Shown here piece after piece: positions 8,156-15,729 of a stretch of DNA of 36,366 bases (positions are counted from its first letter, which is position 1; each line of letters starts with the position of its first letter). The notes under the pieces were generated by a model. The model was not told the origin of the DNA. It saw nothing but the letters and a program-made list of their open reading frames with translations, and made no database searches. Position numbers and translations under genes: made by a program. Source of the DNA: Candidatus Nitrosopelagicus sp. (GTDB taxonomy: Archaea > Thermoproteota > Nitrososphaeria > Nitrososphaerales > Nitrosopumilaceae); the NCBI GenBank assembly GCA_028345575.1, contig JAOMDR010000013.1, positions 1 through 36,366 on the forward strand, in the 5' to 3' direction.

Positions 8156-8824
8156 ATGATTACTTTAATTCTCGTAGAATCATCACTTGAATTAATTCCA
8201 CCAGAGTTATCTCATCATCCATCTGTTTTGGCATATTCAAAAAAATTCAAAAAAAATATTTCGAATACATTACTCGATAATTCTTGGCATTTTGGAGCAA
8301 TGAAAGGATTAGAAAATGAAATTAAGCGTGGAAGGCCAGATATTGTACATCTAACATTATTATCAATTTGTACTTCTCCTGCATTTTATGAAAATAAAAT
8401 TCGAGTATATGTCCATACGATAAATGATGAAATTATCTCAATAAATAATAATACCCGTTTACCAAAGTCGTATCACCGATTTCAAGGATTGATAGAAAAG
8501 TTATTTCTTACTAAAAAAATTGAATCTGAAACTGAAATTCTAATGGAAATAGAAACTTCTTCATTGCCCAACTTAATCTCAAAAATAAAACCAGATGAAA
8601 TAATTGGATTAACAACTATAGGTCAAAAAACAACTTTTGAAAAGTTAATTCATCAAACTAAAGAAAACTCATGTATTCTCATAGGTGGATTTCAAAAAGG
8701 ACATTTTAACAAAGAAAATGAAAAATTAATTCAAAAATCATTTTCAATACATGACTCTTCTTTAGAAGCACATCTTGTAGCAAGCAGACTTGTTTATGAA
8801 TACGAAAAAACCATTTTTATTTAG
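8156..8824 (+). CDS. nep1: Nep1 rRNA pseudouridine N1-methyltransferase
   Basis: The product is a SPOUT-class methyltransferase of the Nep1/Emg1 family, which methylates a pseudouridine in helix 35 of 16S rRNA and aids small-subunit assembly. Supporting features are the N-terminal LILVESSLELIPPEL, GRPDIVHLTLL, RVYVHTINDEII, LPKSYHRFQGLIEKL and the late IGGFQKG segment, in family order. I place the start at ATG 8156 (222 residues) because the family begins at this beta strand; the reading from 8105 would extend into the upstream gene. It is followed by tRNA-Gly and the RNase P subunit, so this is an RNA-maturation neighbourhood. Confidence 0.9.
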   Translation: MITLILVESSLELIPPELSHHPSVLAYSKKFKKNISNTLLDNSWHFGAMKGLENEIKRGRPDIVHLTLLSICTSPAFYENKIRVYVHTINDEIISINNNTRLPKSYHRFQGLIEKLFLTKKIESETEILMEIETSSLPNLISKIKPDEIIGLTTIGQKTTFEKLIHQTKENSCILIGGFQKGHFNKENEKLIQKSFSIHDSSLEAHLVASRLVYEYEKTIFI

Positions 8825-8846
8825 GTAAATTTTTTTTAATCCTTAT

Positions 8847-8920
8847 GCAGTCATAGTATAGCCTGGTTAGTATTCGGGGTTTCCAACCCTGTGACGCGGG
8901 TTCGAATCCCGCTGACTGCA
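8847..8920 (+). tRNA. tRNA-Gly (anticodon UCC)
   Basis: The acceptor stem GCAGTCA (8847-8853) pairs fully with TGACTGC (8913-8919), followed by discriminator A at 8920. The D arm contains GGTT, the anticodon stem CGGGG/CCCTG closes the seven-base loop TTTCCAA, giving anticodon TCC, and the T arm is GCGGG-TTCGAAT-CCCGC. There is no intron, and CCA is not encoded. The tRNA reads GGA and probably GGG glycine codons. Confidence 0.95.
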
Positions 8921-8960
8921 TCTATTGATTTATTTCTAAATAATTCTAATACATTACACT

Positions 8961-9260
8961 ATGAAAAACTCAAAAAAACAGATAGCAATGAAACGTATGG
9001 AGATTCTATTTAATAATGCATTATCAAATGCAAAAAATAATCCTGGGTTAGCTCAAAGACAGGCTGAAATTGCCAAAAAAATCAGCTTAAAATTTAAAAT
9101 TAAAATGCCATTTGAAATTAGTTCAAGTTTCTGTAAAAAATGTAAAAAATTCATAGCTCCTGGAATCGCATCAAAAATACGTCTTGGCTCAAAACCAAAA
9201 TCTATACGAATAACATGTTCATACTGTAATCATACATATCGGAAGATTATTTCTCAATGA
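8961..9260 (+). CDS. rnp4: RNase P protein component 4 (Rpp21 homologue)
   Basis: This 99-residue protein fits the archaeal Rnp4/Rpp21 family, a protein subunit of RNase P that helps trim the 5' leader of tRNA precursors. It has an N-terminal helical part and a C-terminal zinc ribbon with FCKKCKKFIAPG and TCSYCNH supplying four cysteines. The very basic sequence fits RNA binding. It lies 40 bases after tRNA-Gly and 30 bases before S19e. The ATG at 8961 gives the usual family length. Confidence 0.88.
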   Translation: MKNSKKQIAMKRMEILFNNALSNAKNNPGLAQRQAEIAKKISLKFKIKMPFEISSSFCKKCKKFIAPGIASKIRLGSKPKSIRITCSYCNHTYRKIISQ

Positions 9261-9267
9261 TTTATAA
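9261..9267 (+). promoter_or_regulatory. TATA-like box of the S19e gene
   Basis: TTTATAA starts directly after the Rnp4 stop and is centred 27 bases before the S19e ATG at 9291, the leaderless spacing. Confidence 0.55.
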
Positions 9268-9290
9268 GACGATTATCGAGATTTTTTGCA

Positions 9291-9746
9291 ATGGCTAAAG
9301 TTTACGATGTACCACAGCAGGAATTCATCTCAAGGCTTACTGAGATATTAAAAAATGAAGATATTCCTGCACCTGTTTGGTCATCTTTTGTCAAAACCGG
9401 ATCACATGCAGATAAACCTCCACAACAACCTGATTGGTGGTATACTAGATGTGCATCAATAATGAGAAAAATATACCTTCACGGTCCTCTCACTGTAAAT
9501 GATCTTAGAACAATTTACGGTGACGGCAAACGCAAAATGTACTATGGTGCACGTCATCACAGAGATGCTAGTGGTGCAATAGTCAGAAATGCAATTCACG
9601 GATTAGAAAAATTGGGCTATCTTGAACAAGTAGAAAAGAAAGGTAGAGTTGTTAGCCGTCAAGGAATGCAAAAGCTAGATAAACTTGCAACTGAAATTTT
9701 AGCAGAATTAATTCAAACAACTCCAAAACTAAAAATTTATTCTTAG
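9291..9746 (+). CDS. rps19e: Small-subunit ribosomal protein S19e
   Basis: The 151-residue product is S19e, an archaeal/eukaryotic ribosomal protein of the 30S head needed for 16S rRNA maturation. Recognisable segments are PDWWYTRCASIMRKIYLHGP, the basic GDGKRKMYYGARHHRDASG and the late helix KLGYLEQVEK. The length matches archaeal S19e. The gene is followed directly by the PDCD5-like gene (overlap or an eight-base gap depending on its start), an arrangement common in archaea. Confidence 0.96.
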   Translation: MAKVYDVPQQEFISRLTEILKNEDIPAPVWSSFVKTGSHADKPPQQPDWWYTRCASIMRKIYLHGPLTVNDLRTIYGDGKRKMYYGARHHRDASGAIVRNAIHGLEKLGYLEQVEKKGRVVSRQGMQKLDKLATEILAELIQTTPKLKIYS

Positions 9747-9754
9747 TGTTAGAA

Positions 9755-10033
9755 ATGAGTGAACCAGCACCTGATGCAAATAACCAACCAAACGAAGATC
9801 AAATTAATGCACAAAAAGACATACTACTAAAACAAATTCTAAGTTCTGAAGCTAGATTGAGATTAAATAATGTCAAAATGGTTAAACCTGATCTAGCAAA
9901 TATGGTTGAAAATTATCTTTTAGGTCTTGCCAGTCAAGGTAGATCTCCTGGGCAAATCACAGACGACCAATTAAAACAGATTCTTCTATCTGCTCAACAA
10001 CCAAAAAAAGATTTTAAAATCAACAGAATCTGA
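9755..10033 (+). CDS. PDCD5-like DNA-binding protein
   Basis: This small, mostly helical protein of 92 residues belongs to the PDCD5 (TFAR19) family. It has LLKQILSSEARLRLNNVKMVKP and VENYLLGLASQGR in the family core, plus a polar N-terminal tail rich in Asn and Pro. Archaeal members bind nucleic acid weakly and their role is unsettled. I chose ATG 9755; a GTG at 9746 overlapping the S19e stop would add three residues. Linkage to S19e suggests a link to translation or ribosome assembly, which is an inference. Confidence 0.88.
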   Translation: MSEPAPDANNQPNEDQINAQKDILLKQILSSEARLRLNNVKMVKPDLANMVENYLLGLASQGRSPGQITDDQLKQILLSAQQPKKDFKINRI

Positions 10034-10041
10034 TCTCAAAA

Positions 10042-10052
10042 AAATATAATTA
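10042..10052 (+). promoter_or_regulatory. TATA-like box of first MDR dehydrogenase
   Basis: AAATATAATTA is centred about 27 bases before the ATG at 10074, which fits a leaderless transcript. Confidence 0.5.
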
Positions 10053-10073
10053 GGGGTAAATCAGGTTGAAATC

Positions 10074-11150
10074 ATGAAAGCAGTTGTTTATCGTGAATAT
10101 GCACCTGATGACGATTATGCAAAAATCCTCAAGGTTGAAGACATTGATTCACCAAAGCCAAAACCAGATGAGGTAGTTTTTACAAATAAAGCATCTGCTC
10201 TAAATTATAATGATATTTGGGGAATGAGAGGTGTTCCAATTGCAATTCCTCTACCACACGTTTCAGGTTCTGATGTTGCAGGAGATGTTATTGCAGTTGG
10301 TGAAGATGTAAAAGGTTTCAAAGTTGGTGATAGAGTTGTTTCTCATTCTAATTTAGCATGTAGAGTTTGTAGTGCTTGTACAAGTGGAAGAGAATTCGAT
10401 TGTACACGAAGACAAGTTTGGGGTTTCCAAACCGGCCCGCTATGGGGTGCATACAGTGAAGAAGTTCATTTACCAGAAGTTAATGTTTCACATATTCCAG
10501 AGGGAGTATCATATGAAGATGCAGCAGCAGCATCCATGACAATTTTAACCTCATGGCACATGTTAGTTGGAAGAGCAAAAATTACTCCAGGTCAAACCGT
10601 ACTTGTTATGGGTGGTGGTTCTGGTGTTGGAAGTTTTGCAATTCAAATTGCTAAATTATACAACTGTGATGTTATTGCAACTGCTAGTCCTGACAAACTT
10701 GATAAATGTCTTGAATTAGGTGCAGATCATGCAGTAGATCATAGACAAGAAGACTGGAGTAAACAAGTCTTCAAAATTTCAAAAGAAATTGCTAAAACAA
10801 AAGGTCAAGCACCAGGAATTGATTTATCATTTGATCATATCGGTGAAACTCACTTTAACAAGCAACTTCAATTGCTCAAATACGGTGCAACTCTAGTTTC
10901 ATGTGGCGCAACAACAGGCTACGATGCCAAAATCGATCTTAGACACATATTTTTCAAAGGAATTAATGTTCTAGGTTCAACACAAGGAACAAAGGCTGAA
11001 CTTGATGAAGGTCTATACTGGATGGGTCAAGGAAAAATTAAAGCCGCAGTTGACTCAGTCTATACATTTGAGCAAGCAGCAGAGGCTCACACAAAAATGC
11101 TATCTGGTAAGTTCTTCGGCAAAATCCTTTTGAAGCCTGAAGGCGCATAG
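10074..11150 (+). CDS. Crotonyl/acryloyl-CoA-reductase-like MDR dehydrogenase, copy 1
   Basis: The 358-residue protein is a medium-chain dehydrogenase/reductase. It keeps the structural zinc lobe (C96, C99, C102, C110) but has NYNDIWGMRG where zinc alcohol dehydrogenases carry the catalytic cysteine, so a catalytic zinc is unlikely. GGGSGVG begins the NAD(P)-binding fold. VWGFQT, GIDLSFDHIGETHF and ATTGYDAKIDLR parallel crotonyl-CoA reductase/carboxylase segments. I infer an enoyl-CoA reductase, with acryloyl-CoA reduction in the 3-hydroxypropionate/4-hydroxybutyrate cycle the most attractive role; another quinone or aldehyde substrate remains possible. A close copy lies at 23928-25001. A CitE-like gene follows after seven bases. 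Confidence 0.8.
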   Translation: MKAVVYREYAPDDDYAKILKVEDIDSPKPKPDEVVFTNKASALNYNDIWGMRGVPIAIPLPHVSGSDVAGDVIAVGEDVKGFKVGDRVVSHSNLACRVCSACTSGREFDCTRRQVWGFQTGPLWGAYSEEVHLPEVNVSHIPEGVSYEDAAAASMTILTSWHMLVGRAKITPGQTVLVMGGGSGVGSFAIQIAKLYNCDVIATASPDKLDKCLELGADHAVDHRQEDWSKQVFKISKEIAKTKGQAPGIDLSFDHIGETHFNKQLQLLKYGATLVSCGATTGYDAKIDLRHIFFKGINVLGSTQGTKAELDEGLYWMGQGKIKAAVDSVYTFEQAAEAHTKMLSGKFFGKILLKPEGA

Positions 11151-11157
11151 TCATTTA

Positions 11158-12012
11158 ATGACAAATCTTTTTCGAAGTCTAATTTTTGTACCCGGAAATA
11201 ATCCACGATTCTTAGAAAAAGCAAAATCACTTTCTGGAGATATTGTCTGTTTTGATTTAGAAGATTCTGTACCTGATAAAGAAAAACAAAATGCTAGAAC
11301 TTTAATCGCAAAAAAATTGAAAGAGCGAAAAGATTTCAAGGCATCAGTCTTTGTTAGAACTAATTCACCACCATCTGGAAAAGTTCCTAGTGATTTAGAA
11401 AAAATTGTTCAAAAAGGATTGGATGGAATAGTCATACCTAAAGTTGATTCAGCAAAAGAACTGAAAAAAATTGAAAAAATAATTTCTAATTTAGAAAAGA
11501 AAAGAAAATTGAAAAAAATACGCCTAATTCCTTCTATAGAATCTGCTTTAGGCGTGATTAATTGTTATGAAATTGCATCATCAAGTAAGAGAATTGATGC
11601 TATAGTATTTGGAATATTCGATTTATTGAACGATATGCAAATTGAATATACAAAAGGAAATCCTCTCGGTGGAAAATATTCTAGATACAAAGTACCTGTT
11701 GCAGCAGCTGCAGCAGGAGTTGCTGCTATAGATGGAATTTGGCAGGAAATTAAAGATGAAAAAGGTTTAGAGAAAGATTGTAAACTTGGAAAAGAATTAG
11801 GCTATTCAGGAAAAAGTATTATCCATCCTGATCAGATTAAGATAACTCATAAAATATTTCATCCTAACTCTTCAGAAATTTCTTGGTCCAAATTGGTGGT
11901 CAAAGAATATGAAAAATCGACAAAGAAGGGAAGAGGTGCAATCGTGGTTGATGGAAAAATGATTGATGAAGTTCATTATAAACGGGCTAAAGCATTACTA
12001 GAAATTATCTAA
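11158..12012 (+). CDS. CitE-like / HpcH-HpaI family lyase
   Basis: The 284-residue product belongs to the CitE/malyl-CoA lyase branch of the HpcH/HpaI aldolases. It has RSLIFVPGNNPRFLEKA and VCFDLEDSVP at the N-terminus, R68 in VFVRTN, and the metal ligands E128 (IPSIES) and D155 (GIFDLL); the residue before D155 is usually Glu and is Phe here. GKSIIHPDQI near the C-terminus is also typical. Such enzymes cleave malyl-, citramalyl- or related CoA esters. No CitD or CitF is nearby, so citrate lyase is unlikely. Its position behind an enoyl-CoA-reductase-like gene suggests CoA-ester metabolism; the substrate is unknown. Confidence 0.82.
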   Translation: MTNLFRSLIFVPGNNPRFLEKAKSLSGDIVCFDLEDSVPDKEKQNARTLIAKKLKERKDFKASVFVRTNSPPSGKVPSDLEKIVQKGLDGIVIPKVDSAKELKKIEKIISNLEKKRKLKKIRLIPSIESALGVINCYEIASSSKRIDAIVFGIFDLLNDMQIEYTKGNPLGGKYSRYKVPVAAAAAGVAAIDGIWQEIKDEKGLEKDCKLGKELGYSGKSIIHPDQIKITHKIFHPNSSEISWSKLVVKEYEKSTKKGRGAIVVDGKMIDEVHYKRAKALLEII

Positions 12013-12015
12013 ACA

Positions 12016-12025
12016 TTATTTATAC
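12016..12025 (+). promoter_or_regulatory. TATA-like box of riboflavin cluster (ribE)
   Basis: TTATTTATAC lies directly after the upstream stop codon and about 26 bases before the ribE ATG at 12046. It probably starts the riboflavin transcript without a leader. Confidence 0.5.
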
Positions 12026-12045
12026 AGAAAATATAATGATGTAGT

Positions 12046-12630
12046 ATGTTTACTGGAATAATCACTAGCACTGGAAAAATTAAAAAAATAGAACAAAATA
12101 CAAAAAATCGTAGTGCAGTCAAGGTATCTGTTGATCTTGGTAAAGATTCAAAGGGATTGAAAATTGGTCAAAGTGTTGCATTAAATGGTGTATGTCTTAG
12201 TGCAACAAAAATTGTAAAAAATATTTCTACATTTGAAATGATTGATGAAACAATGAAAAAAACAGATTTGGGAAATCTTAAAGTTGGAAGTATTGTTAAT
12301 GTTGAACGAAGTTTGAAAGTTGGTGAAAGATTAGAAGGACATTTTGTATTAGGTCATGTAGATGGTGTTGCACAAATTAAAAAAATAGAAAAAAAACCAA
12401 AAGAAGTAAAAATTTGGTTTAAGATTCCAAAAAATTTAAAAAAATATGTTGTTAAGAAAGGTTCTATTGCTTTAGATGGAATTAGTTTAACGGTTGTTGA
12501 TGTAAAAAATGATTTAGGTTCTGTTTGTCTCATTCCACATACAATCGAAATCACTAATTTTAAAACAAAAAATATTGAAGATAAATTAAATATCGAGACT
12601 GATGTATTAGGAAAATACATTTTAAAATAA
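12046..12630 (+). CDS. ribE: Riboflavin synthase, bacterial (two-barrel) type
   Basis: This enzyme turns two molecules of 6,7-dimethyl-8-ribityllumazine into riboflavin plus a pyrimidine. The 194 residues show two tandem lumazine-binding barrels: the first begins MFTGII and contains SVALNGVCLS, the second begins near EGHFVLGHVDG and contains SIALDGISLTVV. This is the trimeric bacterial and eukaryotic form. Euryarchaea and many Crenarchaea instead use an unrelated pentameric synthase derived from lumazine synthase, so a bacterial origin by old transfer is likely. It leads a cluster with ribB, ribH, arfA and arfC. Confidence 0.95.
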   Translation: MFTGIITSTGKIKKIEQNTKNRSAVKVSVDLGKDSKGLKIGQSVALNGVCLSATKIVKNISTFEMIDETMKKTDLGNLKVGSIVNVERSLKVGERLEGHFVLGHVDGVAQIKKIEKKPKEVKIWFKIPKNLKKYVVKKGSIALDGISLTVVDVKNDLGSVCLIPHTIEITNFKTKNIEDKLNIETDVLGKYILK

Positions 12631-12674
12631 ATATTAACTACCAATTTATTGGTAATAACAATTAATCTAGTAAA

Positions 12675-12686
12675 CTTTATAATAAG
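12675..12686 (+). promoter_or_regulatory. TATA-like box of ribB
   Basis: CTTTATAATAAG is centred about 26 bases before the ATG at 12706. It supports that ATG over the upstream one at 12649, which would place the box inside the coding region. Confidence 0.55.
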
Positions 12687-12705
12687 AAAAAAATCATTTT
12701 TTTAT

Positions 12706-13380
12706 ATGACATTTGATTCTGCACTTTCGTCATTAAAACAAGGTGAGTTTGTAATGATTCATGATTCTGATGGTCGTGAAAATGAAATTGATATGGTAGT
12801 TGCAGCAGAGTTTGTAACACCTGAACATATTGTCAGAATGAGAATGCATGCAGGAGGTTTACTATGTCTTGCAATTGATAATTCACTTGCTGAAAAATTA
12901 CAACTGAAATACATGCATAACATGTTATCTTCCTCAAATGAACTTGATGAAGAATCTAAAAAAATGATTATGGGTACTGCACCATACGGTGATCATCCAA
13001 CATTTTCAATTAGCATTAATCATAAACAAACCTATACTGGAATTACAGATAGAGACAGAGCATTAACTATCAAAGAAATGTCAACATTATACAAAAATGA
13101 AAATCCAAAACAATATTTCAATTCAACTTTTAAAACTCCTGGACACGTTCCGTTATTGATTGCATCAAACGGTCTTCTTTCTTCTAGAACTGGTCATACA
13201 GAAATGTCAGTATACTTGGCTCAATTAGCAAAACTTTCACCAATTACTGCTATCTGCGAAATGATGGATTCTGAAACATATTCTGCATTATCTGTTGATA
13301 AAGCAGAAAAATATGCAAAAGAAAATGCAATTCCTTTCATTGATGGTAAAGAATTACTTGAATTCGCCAAGGTGAATTAA
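12706..13380 (+). CDS. ribB: 3,4-dihydroxy-2-butanone 4-phosphate synthase
   Basis: RibB converts ribulose 5-phosphate into formate and the four-carbon unit of riboflavin. The sequence has FVMIHDSDGRENEIDMV (acidic metal-binding loop), the MRMHAGGLLCLAI strand, a late GHVPLLIA segment with the metal-binding histidine, and RTGHTEMSVYLAQLA. From ATG 12706 it has 224 residues, the normal length for a single-domain RibB with no fused GTP cyclohydrolase II. I chose this start because the extra 19 residues from 12649 are not family-like and a TATA box lies 26 bases upstream. ribH follows after two bases. Confidence 0.95.
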   Translation: MTFDSALSSLKQGEFVMIHDSDGRENEIDMVVAAEFVTPEHIVRMRMHAGGLLCLAIDNSLAEKLQLKYMHNMLSSSNELDEESKKMIMGTAPYGDHPTFSISINHKQTYTGITDRDRALTIKEMSTLYKNENPKQYFNSTFKTPGHVPLLIASNGLLSSRTGHTEMSVYLAQLAKLSPITAICEMMDSETYSALSVDKAEKYAKENAIPFIDGKELLEFAKVN

Positions 13381-13382
13381 TC

Positions 13383-13799
13383 TTGAAAATTGCAATAGTG
13401 GTAGCAGAATTTAACCAAAAGATAACATCACGCATGTATGATGTTGCATTAGAAACCGCAACAAAACTCAATGTTGATGTTGTACATACAAGTAATGTTA
13501 CAGGAATTTTTGATATGCCATTAGTCATTGACAAGTTATTACAAAGAAGTGATATTGATGCTGTAGTAACTTTGGGTGCAGTAATCAAAGGACAAACAAA
13601 ACATGATGAAGTAATTGCACATTCAACTGCAAGAAATATAGCAAAATTGTCCCTCAAACATCAAAAACCTGTTTCACTTGGAATTTCAGGTCCTGGTATG
13701 GCAGAAAGACAAGCATATGCAAGAATTAGACCCGTTTCTGAAAATGCTGTCAATGCAGTAGTCAAAGTATACAATGAGATTAAGGAAATAGAAAAATGA
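13383..13799 (+). CDS. ribH: 6,7-dimethyl-8-ribityllumazine synthase
   Basis: RibH joins the four-carbon phosphate from RibB with the pyrimidine precursor to make the lumazine that RibE uses. The 138 residues show KIAIVVAEFNQKIT, VTGIFDMPLVI, VTLGAVIKGQTKHDE (active-site histidine) and the C-terminal helix. It assembles into large capsids in other organisms. The start is TTG at 13383, two bases after ribB; the stop overlaps the ATG of arfA, so the three genes are translationally linked. Confidence 0.95.
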   Translation: MKIAIVVAEFNQKITSRMYDVALETATKLNVDVVHTSNVTGIFDMPLVIDKLLQRSDIDAVVTLGAVIKGQTKHDEVIAHSTARNIAKLSLKHQKPVSLGISGPGMAERQAYARIRPVSENAVNAVVKVYNEIKEIEK

Positions 13800-14548
13800 T
13801 TCAACTAACAATTATGAAAATTACAGGATACGGTCCTTGGACTCTAACTTTAGGATTTGACCGTGAACATGAATTACAGATGTTACAATCAAAATTATAC
13901 AACAAGCTTCAAGAGTTATTCTCAAAGAAAAATTGTTTGGTATTTCTCAATCGTTCTGATGAATATTTCTCAGTCACAAATGGTCTTTCACTTGATGATC
14001 ATGTTGCAATACAAAAAGAATTAGAGTCATCTTTTGATATCAAACTCTCAATGTCAATTGGTTATGGTGATAATCCATATGATGCAAATTTGGATGCATA
14101 TGAAGCAAAAAAATCACAAAAATTCCTAAATCAGCAGTATTCTATTTTTGGAACATTAAATGGCCATTCAGAACATTCTGTTACTGTAATGCACTTGGAT
14201 GTTGATGATATAACATCTATAAGAAAAAAGAGCATGTCTCCATATGATACTTCTTCATTGATGTTCAAAATTTATTCAAGAATGTCTGAGTACTTTCTTT
14301 CAAAAAATTCACTTACATTTTTCATGGGTGGTGATAATTTCATGGTTGTAACAAACTCTGAATTCAAAACTTTTGCAAAAGATTTCATCCAAATATGTAA
14401 AGATGAATTTCAAATTGAGCTGAATTGTGGAATAGGTACTGCATCAACTTCAAGAGATGCTGTTAAACTTGCAACAGAATCCCTAGATACAATAAGAGAA
14501 ATTAGAGATGCAGGAAAAGAAAAACCTGAAATCTATGAATTAAATTGA
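13796..14548 (+). CDS. arfA: GTP cyclohydrolase III (first step of archaeal riboflavin synthesis)
   Basis: ArfA opens the GTP imidazole ring and releases pyrophosphate, leaving a formylamino-pyrimidine nucleotide. The 250-residue protein shows the family start (ITGYGPWTLTLGFDREHELQMLQ), LVFLNRSDEYFSVTNGL, and a second half with MHLDVDDIT and FMGGDNFMV; the protein consists of two nucleotide-cyclase-like halves. The GGDNF segment matches the GGDN of the Methanocaldococcus enzyme. The ATG at 13796 overlaps the ribH stop, and the TGA overlaps the TTG start of the amidohydrolase. Its presence fixes this pathway as the archaeal branch. Confidence 0.93.
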   Translation: MIQLTIMKITGYGPWTLTLGFDREHELQMLQSKLYNKLQELFSKKNCLVFLNRSDEYFSVTNGLSLDDHVAIQKELESSFDIKLSMSIGYGDNPYDANLDAYEAKKSQKFLNQQYSIFGTLNGHSEHSVTVMHLDVDDITSIRKKSMSPYDTSSLMFKIYSRMSEYFLSKNSLTFFMGGDNFMVVTNSEFKTFAKDFIQICKDEFQIELNCGIGTASTSRDAVKLATESLDTIREIRDAGKEKPEIYELN

Positions 14549-15729
14549 TTCTAAAAAATATTAGCATACTCTATGGAAATGAATTAAAATTAATAGAATC
14601 TATTAATGTACAGATTAAAAATAAAAAATTTCAAAAAATTTCAAAAAATTTTTCTTCAAAAGAAAAATCAATTGATTGTTCAAATTTATTATTAATTCCT
14701 GGTTTCATTAATTCTCATACACATATTGCAGATTCAATTGGAAAAGATCTGTCAATTAATGCAGATGTTGATTCAAAAATTCATCCAATGTTTGGATTAA
14801 AACAAAAGTTACTCAAAGAAACTCCAAAAAAATTTCTAGCAAAATACATTCGTAACTCTGCAAAATCAATGATAAAAAAAGGAATTACAACATTTATTGA
14901 TTTTAGAGAAGGAGGTTTAGATGGTGTATTACTACTAAAATCTGCTTTAGATAGTATACCTATCCGTTGTGTAATTTTAGGAAGAATTGATTATTACAAC
15001 ACAAAAAATGAAATCAAACAAAATCTTTCTTTCCCTAGTGAAAATACCAAAAAATTAACTCAATTACTAAAAAACTGTCATGGAATTGGAATCAGTGGAA
15101 CAAACGAAAATGCTAGTTCAAACCTAAAATCATATTCAAAAACAAAAAAAATTCGTGCAATTCATGCAGCTGAGACACAAGATAGTGCAAATACCTCTAA
15201 AAAAATAACTGGAAAAACAGAGGTTCAAAGAGCCATGCTTCTTAATCCATCATTTCTAATTCACATGACTTTTGCAACAAATAATGATTTGAAACTTACA
15301 GCAAAAAATACACGTGGAATTGTTGTTTGTCCTCGCGCAAATTCTGCATTATCTGAAGGAATTCCTAACATTTCATTAATGCAAAAGTTTGGTTGTAACC
15401 TTACAATTGGAACAGATAATGTAATGATTAATTCTCCAGATATTTTTCGAGAAATGGATTATCTTTGGAAGGTAACTATGGGAATGTCTCAAGCTAGATT
15501 TGATCCAAAAGAAATATTGAAAATGGCTACTGTAAACGCAGGTAAAATGCTAAATCAGAAAATTGGCTGTATCAAAGAAAATTATCTTGCAGATTGTATT
15601 TTTATAGACAAAAATTCACTTGATTTGGAACCAATGAATAATGTACATGCATCTATAGTTCATCGCGCTTCTGAAAAATCAATTAAAGCTGTAATGATTG
15701 GAGGTGAAATTGTTAGTGGTAAACTCTAA
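14545..15729 (+). CDS. Amidohydrolase of the deaminase type inside the riboflavin cluster
   Basis: This 394-residue protein belongs to the metal-dependent amidohydrolase superfamily, on the side of guanine, cytosine and S-adenosylhomocysteine deaminases. Visible site residues are H58 and H60 (NSHTH), H207 and E210 (IHAAET), H240 (LIHMTF) and D291 (IGTDN). The HxxET pattern is typical of enzymes that remove an amino group from purine or pyrimidine rings. It sits between arfA and arfC with a four-base overlap at the front and a Shine-Dalgarno for arfC near its end. I infer that it acts on a riboflavin intermediate, most likely the deamination step; formamide hydrolysis (the ArfB step) is the alternative. 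Neither is shown by sequence. Confidence 0.82.
   Translation: MILKNISILYGNELKLIESINVQIKNKKFQKISKNFSSKEKSIDCSNLLLIPGFINSHTHIADSIGKDLSINADVDSKIHPMFGLKQKLLKETPKKFLAKYIRNSAKSMIKKGITTFIDFREGGLDGVLLLKSALDSIPIRCVILGRIDYYNTKNEIKQNLSFPSENTKKLTQLLKNCHGIGISGTNENASSNLKSYSKTKKIRAIHAAETQDSANTSKKITGKTEVQRAMLLNPSFLIHMTFATNNDLKLTAKNTRGIVVCPRANSALSEGIPNISLMQKFGCNLTIGTDNVMINSPDIFREMDYLWKVTMGMSQARFDPKEILKMATVNAGKMLNQKIGCIKENYLADCIFIDKNSLDLEPMNNVHASIVHRASEKSIKAVMIGGEIVSGKL
15700..15707 (+). promoter_or_regulatory. Strong Shine-Dalgarno fixing the arfC start
   Basis: GGAGGTGA is a near-full match to the anti-Shine-Dalgarno end of 16S rRNA and lies eight bases before GTG 15716. It argues for that GTG rather than TTG 15698 or GTG 15704, both of which overlap the motif. 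Confidence 0.75.

Noticed and set aside
12649-12705. Upstream extension of RibB
   Set aside because: It covers a TATA-like box and is not like the family N-terminus.
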